Position numbers and translations under genes: made by a program | The notes under the pieces: generated by a model | The model's input: only the letters and a program-made list of their open reading frames with translations | Told to the model about the DNA's origin: nothing | Databases searched by the model: none | Part shown: one piece after another, positions 22,400 to 33,521 of the stretch | How the letters are laid out: every line of letters begins with the position of its first letter | Position numbering within the stretch: the stretch's first letter is position 1 | DNA from: Gnetum montanum | Taxonomy: Eukaryota; Streptophyta; Gnetopsida; Gnetales; Gnetaceae | Direction: 5' to 3' | DNA length: 64,000 nucleotides | NCBI GenBank assembly: GCA_015680685.1 | Contig: MNCI01035623.1 | Location: 131,532-195,531 of the forward strand

Positions 22400-24565
22400 T
22401 GCTTACTATGGCTATAGATACAACATCGGTGATTTGTGTGATAGGCATAGTGTAATTCACCACCAAGGTGGGCAATGTGTTTAACATGCTAGGTGTGATG
22501 CTAGGGGCTAATGTGGCTAATGTGTTGACAATGGCATTTTTGTTTCGGGGAATATGTTGGACATCAACAATTGCAAAGTATTGAAGTAGGTTCCTTTCCA
22601 GGTCATAGTAAGGCTGTAAATGTTGTGCCTTGCAGGTGTAAACCTCTATTACCTAATTAACCACTAGTTGTGAGTCATCTCAAAGCACTATGCATTGGAT
22701 CCCAAGGTTGCGTGCTACAAAGATACCTTGGAGGAGACCTTTATACTCCACTATGTTGTTAGTGCAAGGAAATCCAAAACAATGGGCAAAGGGTCAAATC
22801 TCTCTAGATGGAAATGTGATAATAGTAGTAGCACTACCCCCTAGAGAGGTTGAAGCTTTGTCAAATTGAAGGAGTGCCTCATAGTCATCAGGCACTTGGT
22901 TGATGCTATTAATGTGCTCATCTGGGAATTTAGGGTCTATGGTTGCTTGATCATTTACAAGTGAAGCTATGAGTTGTGTAGCTATAGCTTGACCTTTTGT
23001 TAAGGCTTGTGCAACATAATGTAGGTTAAACTTTGTTGTTATTACTTTCCACCATGTAGTGTGACTACTTTTATGCAAATGATATTAACTTGAGTACATA
23101 ATAGGTAATGCCTCCACTTGTTTAGCAAGAAGACTAGGATAAGACAATACCTTTTCACATCATTGTATTTTTCCTCATGGGATACTAATGCATAGCTTAG
23201 GTAATAAGCCAAGACCTTTGCACCATCATCTCTCTTTTGACAAAGCAAAGAAGCGATCAACATATCAAAAGTGGCAAGGTAGATGTAAAAAGGTTTATCT
23301 CCTCATATAGGGTGAACCATAGGAAATTGTGATAGCTCTTACTTAATATTGCCAAATGCTATTGACATTGATCACTTCACTCAAAGTGGGCTCCCTTCTT
23401 GAGTAGATGTTGTATCAACTATAACTTGTCAATCAACTGGGCGATAAGCCTACATATAAATTATAACCTACCTTGCAACCCTCATAGCTATTTAAGGTTG
23501 GCTGGTGGTGCTAAGTTGGTTATGACCTTAACCTTGTTGGGGTCTATGCATATTCCTACTTCAAATGCTACAAAGTCGAGCATTTGGCCCGTTATGATGT
23601 TAAAAACACACTTCTTGGGCTTTAGCCTAAGCTTGTATTTTAGGCAACATTTAAGCACTAGGTCTAGATCATTTTCATGGTTGTGAGCTATTCTAAATTT
23701 AATTGTAATATCATCTATGTTATCATTAAGAAAACTTAGCATGTAATTTCTAAAAATGTATGGCATTGCTCATTGATATGTCTCTCTTATGTTCTTGAGT
23801 CCAAAAGGCATCATGATATAGCAAAACATACCCCAAGGGGTCATGAAGGTTGTACTAAGTTGATTCTCAAGGTTGACCCTAATCTGGTTGTAGCTCGAGA
23901 AGAATAACAAGGCATGCCTAGCCATGGTATCAATTAGTTAATCGATACTAGGCAACGAGAAGTCATCTTTGATGGTTTCCTTGTTTAGGTCCCGAAAGTC
24001 TATGTAGCTGCATATACTTCCATTTTCCTTAGACACAACTATGATGTTAGAGACCTAGTCTACATAGTCAATAGCCCAGACGAAACTAGCTTTATAAAGC
24101 TTGGTGATCTCATCACTAATTGCCAATGCCACCTCAGGTCTAACGTTGCATACTTTCTACTTAATTAGTTTAATGTAGGAATTAAGAATAGACTAGCCAA
24201 GGATCTAGGCCTAGCATGTCCTTGTATGACCATGCAAATCCTTTGATGTTATCATTAAGTATTTTAGTGATGTCCTAAGCATAAAGGGATTCTAATGAGA
24301 AACATATTTTCAACGTTCTTACCTCACCACTGTGTGTTGCCATAGGGATCTCAATAAGGGGATTTTCTATGACATCCCCTACCTTAAAGATCAAGAGCCT
24401 TAACTAGATGGTTGGGCTAGTCTAGTGGTGCCTCTACAAATGCTATGTACTCATTGTAGGATATAGGCTCGAGGTCTGGGCAATGAGGGTCAATGCATCA
24501 CTTAATGTCACCATGAGGCCCCATGAGGACCAAAGGTGAGATGATATGTTGTTGCATAGCTATGT
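22400..24565 (-). pseudogene. Element E reverse transcriptase, RNase H and second RNase H (defective)
   Basis: Same domain order as A, B and C. At the N-terminus ISPLVLMGP near 24560-24500 matches the A start region. RT strands include YIFRNYMLSFLNDNIDDITIKF (about 23766-23700), where YVDD reads NIDD, then LRLKPKKCVFN. The first RNase H holds LAYYLSYAL and KWRHYLLCTQ (about 23220-23110). The second RNase H starts LQFDKASTS (22880) and its RGDS-type motif sits near 22680 with an adjacent stop. The frame is broken at many places, for example 23270 and 23480. This is the most decayed pol in the window. Confidence 0.85.
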
Positions 24566-25862
24566 CATGTTTTTACAAAACAGACTAGAAAAATGTCAAG
24601 TAGCACCTGTTTAACAAATTTAATATGCACAAATGAGAAAAATCAATCTAATGAAATTTTCCTAATTTGCATTAAGGACGCAATGAAAGGTAAATAGTTT
24701 TGTGCCAATTTTAGGCCTTATAAGGTCATGTACATGTCAATTTTAGGTCTTAGCAAACTACAGATGCACTAAACATGTCATTCTAGGGAGGGCAAGCCAT
24801 GCTCAAGAGTTGAATGGACTTGTGCATTTGTAGGGTAGTGAAAAATCACAATTTCAGGCTAAGTGTGGTTGATTATGCTCTTACCCAACTAGACTCCCAC
24901 CCAACTACACTCTCCATTGGGTGTTTGGTGTGGAGTGTAGTTCTAGGCTAGTGGATCATTAAATGACCCTAGGAGGGTATATAGGCATAGTTTTACCATG
25001 GTAACTTGTTATTTTGCCATTTCACTATGACGTTGGGATCATAGTCTTGTTGCTACTTCTAACATCACTATTAGTGGAGAGCGTAGTTGGGGAAAATATG
25101 ATGCACTAGAGTGGATGCCTTCACCTAGGCTTGGCAAATGTTACTAAGGGAGAAAGTGCATTGGGCTACTTACTACAGGCATGCATGGAGGAGAGGAGGC
25201 TATTGGCATCAGCCAGGTACACTGACTATGCTCTTTTCTTTTTGCTCATTTTTTTCATTTTATTTTATTTTTTAGAGGGTTTGTGAGTGTAGTCCCATGC
25301 ACCACCACATGCATCCTACCATGGCAAAGGTTTCTACTACTACACACCATCTGCACCATGGCGATATGGAGGGTTTTGTGGGTTGGACATGAGGTTAGAT
25401 CTTTGCATGCCGTGACATGGTTGTAGGGGGTTTTTGGGTAGTTGGGGATAGATTTTGGTGCCCTCTCTTTTTGTTAAAATGTAGGGCTTAAAGCCCCATG
25501 CATTAAACACCATGGAATAGTGGTGGAAGCCAAGGGGTTTGGGCAATAGTGAGGGAGAAAAAAATTTCTTATTTTACTTTTGAAATAATGGTGCTTTGAA
25601 TTGAGTGTAGGTTGGCATCTGCATGAGCCAACGTTGTGCATAGGTGTAGGGCTATTAGTGTATTTAGGGGGGTTAGGGTAGGCACTATGGTGATAGGATT
25701 TGCTATGTTCCTTATCTTCTTAGCATGGCTGTAAGGGTCATGGCTATTACTACATTCCACAACTCAGCACAAGGGCTATATCTGCGATTGATGATGGGGG
25801 CGCATGCATCTAGTATGTTTATTTTATTTTTATTTTATTTCGGGATGGTAGCTGAGGGGGGT
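24566..25862. other. Element E spacer and upstream region of its antisense gene
   Basis: No coding region recognised. Around 24690-24760 two TTTTAGG-type copies of the spacer motif occur. From 24870 to 25280 the words attatgctcttacccaac, actacactctccattggg and gactatgctctt recur; they match the vocabulary of E's own LTR U3 and continue after B at 43300-43530. A TATA-like stretch lies at 24978-24988. Interrupted at 25862 by element B. Confidence 0.5.
25858..25862. other. Target-site duplication of element B, left copy
   Basis: ggggt immediately before the TGAAAC start of B's 5' LTR, repeated at 43245-43249 directly after the TACA end of its 3' LTR. Confidence 0.9.
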
Positions 25863-27194
25863 TGAAACACCACAAAATTCTAAGCTTAGTACTTCTCCAA
25901 TAAGGATCGATCTAAGTCATAACGCTCCCCAGCATGACTAAAGCTTGAGGGCCCCATAGATAGTTTTAAGCAAAGTCGAACTCAACAAGAAACGGTTCCC
26001 TGGGACTCGCAGAGGATGACGGAGACATCTGGCGTCAAAATTGGCACATTTTGAACTCAAAAAACCCAATTTTCACTAAGTATGCAACAAGTATCCAACG
26101 TATACGCCCAGCGTGCAAGCTTCCAGCGTATACGCCCAACGTGCAAGTTTAGAGCGTATACGCCCAGCATGCATCCCCAGCGTATACGCCTAGCATGCAC
26201 AGCATGTACGCCCAGTGTGTAGCACAATGTATGCCAATCAAAACTCTCTAGAACTATGTCACATCAAGTCCAACCGAGCTGAACATCTGCAGCAGCATTC
26301 TCGTGATATCCAAATTTGAATCTGAGGGTCGTATTTGATGCTTCCTATCGAAGCAGTAGTTTGTAAAAATAACTTCTTTTGTTTTAGTCAAGTCTGTACA
26401 CCGAGTTCACACACCTAGCATGTACACACTAATGTACAGCAGTATACGCTAGCGTGCAGCAATATATGCTAGCATGTAGCACGATGTACACTTATAAAAT
26501 TTTATTCTTTTGCACTCAGTTAACGTGTCACATGTCACCCAACCCGAGAGCCCAGCATCCCACAGCTAATCATTCCCTCCCAGATCTGAGTCTAACGTCT
26601 AAACTTGTATAAAAACCCCAATTTTTGACCAGATCGGGGTTCAAAAAATTGAAAAGATTGGGGCAAAAATCTGAGGCGATCCACACAAAGAGAAGATCAA
26701 AAGACATTAATCCTATATGTTGGACTTCCATCCTGTACACTGAGCATACAACCTTTACGCCATGCTTGCAGCCGAATCCAACGAACAATCATCCCCCTGC
26801 ATCCATTGGAGCCTTTCGTCTGCCTTGTCTCAGATTCACACCTACGTTAGACCAGTGCATTGTAACTTTCCATTTTGCAATAATATTGCCACACTTCTTT
26901 TGCTAAGATTTGTTACAGTTTTCCGTTCATTATTGCATACTTATTGTTTACATTCTTGTATATTTACGCGCTCTATTTTTCATTAGTTACGTCGTTTATG
27001 TATAACCCAGTGTACAGTATATCGGTGTACGTTCAAGGAAATCCTTGTCTAATCTGTGTGCAGACCACTCAAGGTACTCTGCCTTCATTAATCCCAACTT
27101 GCCCTCAAAAGAAGGTAGGGTCTTCTGTGCTTATCCGAGGATCTTCTGGTTTCTATTTCATTCCAGCCGGAGACCAACGATTTTGGATGGTACG
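25863..27194 (+). repeat. Element B 5' LTR (B-type)
   Basis: 1332 bp starting TGAAACACCACAAAA; the end is TACG where the 3' copy has TACA. U3 (about 26090-26480) is filled with palindrome-like words built from CAGCGTATACGCCCAGCGTGCAAG fragments and agcatgtacgcc. TATAAAAA box at 26608-26615. The 3' LTR at 41957 matches it throughout; the minus-strand LTR D at 63004 is the same type. Confidence 0.93.
26608..26615 (+). promoter_or_regulatory. Element B 5' LTR TATA box
   Basis: TATAAAAA followed by cccc, downstream of the U3 word cluster. Kept in the 3' LTR (42660-42667) and, in reverse, in D (63569-63576). Confidence 0.65.
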
Positions 27195-27199
27195 ATAAA

Positions 27200-27218
27200 T
27201 GGCGCTAGAAGAAGGGCC
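27200..27218 (+). promoter_or_regulatory. Element B primer-binding site
   Basis: TGGCGCTAGAAGAAGGGCC, five bases after the LTR end. Near-identical to the sites of A and C. Confidence 0.8.
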
Positions 27219-27264
27219 TGAAATTATTTAAACTTTCTAAACTTCTTGGATCTATACCTTATTA

Positions 27265-27850
27265 TACAGAATTCCTAGCATATACACGCTGCTTAGTTTA
27301 CGCTGTACGTTGTAGACCCTGTCTACACGCTGCCCAGCTTACCTACACGTTGTACGCTGTAGGCCCTTTCTACACACTACCTAGCTCACCTACACGCTAT
27401 ACGTTGTAGGCTCTATCTACATGCTACTCAGCTCACTTGCATGCTGTACGTTGTAGACCCTGTCTACACACTACTCAGCTCACCTGCACGCTATACACTA
27501 TAGGCCCTGTCTACATGTTGCCCAGCTCATCTGCACGCTATACGTTGCAGGCCCTATCTACACACTACCCAACTCACCTGCACGTTGTATGCTATAGGCT
27601 CTATCTACAAGCTGCTCAGCTCACCTACACGTTGTACGTTGTAGGCTCTGTCTACACGCTACTCAACTCACTTGCACACTGTACGTTGTAGGCCCTGTCT
27701 ACATGCTGCTCAGCTCACCTACACGTTGTACATTGTAGGCTCTGTCTACACGTTGCTTAGCTCACCTGCACATTGTACGCTGTAGACCCTATCTACATGC
27801 TGCTCAACTCACTTGCACATTGTATGTTGTCTCCGTACACTGGTCATTGA
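27265..27850 (+). repeat. 47-bp tandem array in element B 5' leader
   Basis: About twelve units with landmarks gtagaccctgtctac or gtaggccctntctac at 27312, 27359, 27406 and 27453, exactly 47 bp apart, and the companion segment cagctcacctacacg. The unit length is not a multiple of three, so the open frames through it are accidental. Located between PBS and gag, where packaging and dimerisation signals normally lie. The words (acgctgtacg, acacgctgcccag) overlap with those of the B LTR. Confidence 0.92.
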
Positions 27851-28001
27851 AGCCTATATGCTAAGACCCAGTCAATACGTTGTACGCTGCGAACTTAAGT
27901 GCACACTGATAAGCACATCCATTTCACACTAAGTCAAATCCTCCTTCGTACTCCTTGAAATATTATCCCTTCCACTATGTTATATTCATAACTATTTCAT
28001 C

Positions 28002-30260
28002 ATGAACACTACGAATCCTAATGCTTCAACCAGCCCATCATAGATATCGTAAACCCCATGGCCATTCAACAACCTATAGTACAACCCACGATGGGACCTC
28101 GCTGGTCTCTCAGACTACAAGGGAGGAACCAGTCATTTAACATTATAACATAGGAGCAATATAATTTCATATGCATAAAAATACAAGCCAGCCTAGCAGT
28201 AGATCAAACTAAAATGGAAGTTAAGAGACAATACGAACTGTTTCATAGGGGAGGACATGAGTTCATCCCTTCCCTGAATGACATCATCCCTCTCTCTAAG
28301 CATTACTCTGAGCTCATCTCAAAGCTCCTCCTAGCAAGGAATCAGCCTCTAGACCAGCCCATGCCAAACCCCCAAAGAGAGGAGGAAGACGATTTCGCAG
28401 CTCAGTCTGAACATGAGGATTCATATCATACCCTCAGCCCACAAACTTATGCAAACCCGTTGTTTCACCCATTCATGGGGAAGACAACATCCCTCCAGCC
28501 ATTTAAAATTACTCAAATGCATGTGCCTCAACAAGAGTCATCCACTCTCATCCCCACTCCTCCTGTGAACGATGTGCAATCCAATACGCTACCCCTCTTC
28601 ATTATTCCTCCCGTCTCCATGTCACCCTCTCTCTTACAAATGCAACCACAACAACAACCCCTTCAACCCAATGTAGGCGTCACACTCCCATATTAGATCC
28701 TTGGAATGCCATCTGTGATACCAGCTTCTACTGCTCCTCACTATATACCTTGGATCCAAACTCAAGGAACACGTTTCATGGCCGCAACTCAACAAGCGCA
28801 AAGTATTCCTTCGCGAACCACAATGGGGCAATGGGCTACGACTAGCGTGCAACCGCATCAACCCATGCATCACAATATGCCTCTTTTGCAATCCCATCCG
28901 TGAACATCCCCCTGATACAAAGACAACAGATACAACGACAACAACAATAGTAGCAACAACAACCTTTCCCTTATGGCATGCCATTAGTGATGCTCGCAAC
29001 CAACATACCACAAACACAATTCCCAACTGCTCAACTTTCTGCCTTCCTACCCTTCGTGGAACAGTCCAACCTTTCCACGTCACAACAACCTGTCACTTCA
29101 CCCAGTGCTCAAGATTGGGTAGATGCTAAAAAAATGATGTGAGAACTTATTGAGGAGGTAAGATGCCTTAAAACAACTAACAGCAAAGAGCTTAAGGTCT
29201 TGGACTTTTACCACAACAATCCTATTAGCTCTTTAGTGATACCTCAATGGGGAGGGAGACCCCAATGCCCATCTAGTCACGTTTAGATTAGAAATTTTAT
29301 TACTTCAGGCATGGCCGCATGCAATCTTGTGTGTCTTCGCCATGTCCCTTACGGGGAGAGCACTGGACTAGTACCGGGCTCTACCATGTAATTCTATATC
29401 TTCCCTAGAAGACCTTTTACACCAGTTCGTGACTAGGTTTAAATATAATCTAAAACCTGAAGCTACATTAGATAGCTTAATACAGGTGAAACAAGCACCC
29501 CTTGAGCTTGTACAGAAATTCATACAGAGATGGAGTGCTGCATTGAATGAACTCCATGAAACAATACTTGAGACTTACTTGCTCATGATCTTAAAGGGAG
29601 CAGTAAATGATTTCATCAAATCTAAGTTGTACTACCTAAATGCACGCACCCTAAACCAAGCCTTTATCTAGATAAAGAACATAGAGGAGGCAACACAAAA
29701 TAGTCATGACCCTGCCTACATAGCCTTTAAAAATCAACATACTAAAAAAGATAAGGAAAAGGCTAAATCGACAGTGGCAGCACTAGTAGAGACTCAATGA
29801 ACAGCAGCCCAGCAACAAAGTAAACCACCTATCGTCCCCACCGGCTATACTAAACCTCCCCCTAATGTTACACCCGGGCCATCCATATCCAAAGATGCTA
29901 CACTAGGCCAAGCGTGAAATTTTGAGAGGAGAGACCCTTCTCAGTACACACCACTGCCCATGAAACCTTTGCAACTGTTCGACCAACTACTGAAAGCTGG
30001 GCTGATGAGGCATAAGCAGTTGTCCCCCACGGTAATTCAAAGACATGATCGATTCTACCAATTGGTTGACCACCTGGGCTTTGCAACCCTGGACAAGCCC
30101 CTAGTTTCAAGAGGCTTCAGGGTAGATCGGTTTTGTGACTACCATCAATGAATGGACATGGCATAGACTATTGCTTCACTTTGAAGCAAGATATTCAACG
30201 AATGATCGATGTAGGCGAGATCACATTTAACGAGGCTAACCCAGTCAAACTGCAAAACTA
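28002..30260 (+). pseudogene. Element B gag (defective)
   Basis: Opens MNTTNPNAS at 28002 with early stops. Conserved N-terminal block YNFICIKIQASL at about 28150, then a long Pro/Gln/Ser/Thr-rich segment (28330-29100) that aligns only loosely with A and C. The capsid core is at 29190-29671: RALDxYRALP, LLHQFVTRFKYNL, VQKFIQRWSAALNE, VNDFIKSKLYYL. A Lys-rich stretch and Pro-rich linker follow. The knuckle RFCDYHQ at about 30130 is followed by a one-base shift and then NGHGIDYCFTLKQDIQ, completing C-x2-H…H-x4-C in another frame. Broken by several stops (29370, 29671, 29800) and the frameshift. Confidence 0.9.
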
Positions 30261-30264
30261 GTCC

Positions 30265-31115
30265 ATGGGTATATATAAAGATCCCCTGAATACCAAAGAA
30301 GCACCCTACACGATCAACACTATTTACGCAGACAATAGCAATGAAATGCCCAGGAAGCCTTTTGTGGTTCATGTTCCCTTCACCCAGCAAAAATCGTTAC
30401 AAACTACATATCCCTCATGCGGTCCTCCTACCTCACGCAAACCTTTTGTCATTCGAGTACCTTACCCCATCATCGAGCAATTAGGCCTCACTGACTTAAT
30501 CAAGCCAATGTCTAGAACCTATCTGAAGTCTTTTAATGGGTCACGAGTAGTGATCAAGGGTACATTGACCTTGGACTTCATAGTAGGGGATCGGTTCCCC
30601 ACTTCCACTGACTTTGTGGTTATCAATGAGATGCCTGGCTTCAACTTAATCTTAGGGTGACCCTAGTTAGCCTAATTAAAAGTGGTTTCTTCCCCCATCC
30701 ATCAAGAAATTCATATACCATATGAAGGGGATGAGATTATTATTTATGGAGATACCACTACTTCCACCATCTCATCTCACACGGAACCAAACCCAGGCTT
30801 CAAAGTTAAATTCGAAGAGCTCGAACTACGTGACCCACAATGCGAACATAAACTTAAAAAACCTATGATGAACAAAACCAAAAATACCCGAAAGGATGAC
30901 CAGCACATCAAGGGTGATTCCTCAGAAACCACCGAAACAACATCCAAAATAGAAGCGTCCGAACGTATCGACTCAAAACTCACTCCATTAGACATCTCCT
31001 GGTCAGAGTTACCTTTCAATGTAATCAGCGAAGGAGATGCCGAATATCAAATTGTCCCCATTAAACACCACACTACCATGAAAACAAAAAAGATAAAAAT
31101 GATGTTAAACAATTA
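30265..31115 (+). pseudogene. Element B protease remnant lacking its active-site loop
   Basis: The C-terminal half of the retropepsin is present: IIEQLGLTDLIKP, LTLDFIVGDRFPTSTDF, FNLILG at about 30470-30660, followed by a stop and the tail ending SWSELPFNV that is shared with A and C. The segment with the catalytic D-x-G-A and its roughly 0.7 kb of upstream linker, present in A and C, is missing. Instead FVIRVP, a phrase that in C (FVLRVPSW-like) lies upstream of the linker, is fused directly to YPIIEQLGL. This is an internal deletion, so the copy has no active protease whatever its stops. Confidence 0.82.
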
Positions 31116-31791
31116 GTAAACATTCTAGTCTGAAATGACGTTAAACTACATTCCTAGTCTGAAATGACATTAAACTACATTCACAGTCTGAAACAATGCT
31201 AAACTATCACATGTCCTCAATGACATAAAACTAGCCAAGGCTAGGAAAGGCTGGTTTACCAAGAAACCCACCATTATCACATGAATCTTCTCTTGTTTAC
31301 GCATGGCCCGAAATGGCCCTAACTAATGCATGGGGCTCGAAATGGCCTTAAACTACACCATTTGCTTACACTTTTTGCAAATTCAAATTCGTTGTTCGAA
31401 TTTATGCTTACATTGTCGTGTTATCAATTACAGTTTTTTTTCTTTACATTTCCTTTTTCACAATTATCCTTTGATTATAATTACATTCCTACTTGTATTC
31501 CTACTTCGTGCATATCACTTAAACAACAAAACAAACAAAACATTTTACGTTGCCGCATCATATTTAAACAACAAGAGCCAAAAGAACAAAAATATTTCCA
31601 CTTTAAATCTACGTTTGTTAGTGCTCAAACAAACTCAAAATTTAAATTAAAAAAAACATATATAGTCATATACAGTTGGGCAATTACAACAGTTAACTAA
31701 TTCCATTCATCAGTTCATGTACAACTCAAGGAAAAACTTTCATCTTACAACCCATTTAAAAATATGATCCATGATAATATCAAAATAAAAA
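31116..31791. repeat. Element B spacer between protease and antisense gene, TTAAACTA motif cluster
   Basis: At 31120-31360 the motif recurs in sense orientation: ctgaaatgacgttaaactaca, ctgaaatgacattaaactaca, ctgaaacaatgctaaactatc, caatgacataaaactagcc and later gaaatggccttaaactac. The remaining 31360-31790 is AT-rich and shows no feature; it is the 3' flank of the antisense gene. Confidence 0.75.
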
Positions 31792-31990
31792 CTAAACATC
31801 AAGGTCGAGAGGGCTATCCCCTTCAGACTCTTCAGCACCATGGATCCTCACTCTGCTGGGGCCACCTTCTTGAACATCACCATCGCCCCGACCCTATGAA
31901 AAGGTAAAAGAAAATGATCAACACAAAAAGAAAAGAGAAAAATCCCAAATTTTATTTAACGAACAAAATTCACAAGAATAAATGGCTTAC

Positions 31991-32775
31991 CATAGGAGAC
32001 CCCCCTAAACCAAATTCCAACCGACAGAGAATTTCTTCCTCGGAGGCACTAGCCCAGTTAGTTCCATTGAGGCCCAAATCGACGTTTGCTAAAGACTTCC
32101 CTTTGTCAACTACTGACCATGTGGGATGTTTCAAGGGAAATTCACCCACAGAGACCTCCCCAGAAGTAGTTGTAATTACCTTCTTGGGTGATTCCATCTC
32201 AACAATGGTATGCTTGGCAAATGTATCAAATGCAAAAAGTAGCCCTAAACCTTCAACGAACATTTCCAACTGACGCTTCTCTATAGATACTTCTTTTAAT
32301 GACTTCTTGTAATGATGCTTATGATTCTTCTCATCTTGACCCCACTTCTGCACCTTAGAAGTGAAAGCCTTCCAATCCTGACACTTCAGGTTCAATAAAT
32401 CTATCTGGGCCTTACTCTCTGCTAGCTCCCAAGTCAGTGATACATGGTAATTTAGCAAGTTCCAATATCTGGTATAAGTGATCTCAGAAGTTCGCCAAGA
32501 ATGATCACCTGTTAATCTAGCCAAGGCAAACTCATAACGAGATTTGAGATCATCACGTTCAGTCGATAACTCGGAAACCTCTCTTTCCCTTGTCTGGATC
32601 TGCAACCATAGCTGTTCAATGGAGTGCCTACAGGTCCAAATCGATTTGGCGTTATGCACAAGGCATTCTGCCACCTCATCATAGACTTGTCTCGGTACTT
32701 GTTCGACTTCTGGTAGTAGTGTAGGCAAGCTATCAATACAAATAGCCTCAGATAGATCCCACTTTAGTTTAGCCC
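31991..32775 (-). CDS. Element B antisense gene exon 7: uninterrupted charged, coiled-coil-like domain
   Basis: 261 codons open from the acceptor (GTGGGTAG, then GGGC) to the donor (CCTATG, then GTAAGCC). Begins GAKLKWDLSEA; A begins SHLKWDPKEP and C SRLKWDP. Then follow REREVSELSTERDDLKSRYEFALA, with heptad-like Leu/Ile spacing and many Glu/Lys/Arg (split here as REREVSELS and DDLKSRYEF), a Trp-rich segment with WNLLNYHVSLTWELAESKA, a Lys/His stretch (EKNHKHHYKKS) and a C-terminal EEEILCRLEFGL matching A EDKIMQRLWVGL. No signal peptide or membrane segment seen. Long coiled coils usually mediate oligomerisation; that role is inferred. Confidence 0.65.
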
Positions 32776-33521
32776 CTACCCACATGAAAAGAATAGGCAT
32801 TAAACCTTAGATGGCAAAAAAAAAGAATGTGAAAATTGAAGGAAGCAAAACGCATGAGACGTTTGTACCTATTTCAAGGTGAGCTTCCTAAATGCATTCG
32901 ACCACCTCATCAACGATACTAGTGACAAAATCCATTTTTCTTGGCATCTCAGTCCAAGTAAATGGTTCATGAGTGTGAGATGGATTAGCTTCAATGGTCG
33001 TTTCAGGGGGAACCACTATCATAGGCACTTCTAACTGCATCGTAGGAATCGTCCTAGTTTCAATATCTTCATCTGAAAGCAATAAAAAACATAAAATTAA
33101 AACACCAAATAATGGAAACAACAATTCACAAGGCAGCACAATAAAACAAAAAATACCGGATTCTCTATTTCCTTCCCGGTTCGAAGGGTTGCCGAGGTCC
33201 AATCTTCCCCTGAGGAAGCCATCAAACGTTTCATCAACACCATCTTGGTCATCGACCAGTTCTATCTCTGTGGTATCTTGTGCTAGTTCTTTGGTCACTT
33301 CCACCTAGTATTTGCTGACCTCTTCCTCCTCAATTAAATCTGTTGGGACTTCCTCCTCCTCGATAATTGTTTCTAGCTCCCATCTTCTCACTTCCGGAGT
33401 CAGCTCTAAAGACATTTATAGATCCAACATTAGTTTCATGTAAATAGTCAAAAAAGAAAAAAAATGAATAGGAAAAAAATAAAGATGATGGCAACAAAAC
33501 AAATGCATCAAGCTTACTTAC

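Larger units (their letters stand above)
16054..25862 (-). mobile_element. Element E, part 1: oldest Tat/Ogre-like LTR retrotransposon, interrupted by a solo LTR and by B
   Basis: Minus-strand element holding 3' LTR (16054-17553), 3' UTR, integrase (from 19572), RNase H and RT up to about 24565, a spacer and the upstream part of its antisense gene. It is split at 25862 by element B; E continues at 43245 on the other side of B, shown by the matching 5-bp duplication and by the antisense-gene exons there. It is split again at 44491 by element C. Its gag and 5' LTR must lie right of the window. Decay is greater than in B or C. Confidence 0.85.

Noticed and set aside
24566-25862. Second LTR of element E (same words and a TATA-like box)
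   Set aside because: No TG…CA borders or conserved U5 block found, and the position between RT and the antisense gene fits an internal promoter region instead.
27437-27691. 84-codon open frame in the B leader
   Set aside because: It lies in the 47-bp tandem array; frame and composition follow the repeat.
28634-29083. 149-codon minus-strand frame in element B
   Set aside because: Shadow of the low-complexity Pro/Gln-rich part of gag; no counterpart in A or C.
31326-31700. Two overlapping plus-strand frames of 106-124 codons
   Set aside because: AT-rich spacer after the motif cluster; no similarity to the equivalent spacers of A or C.
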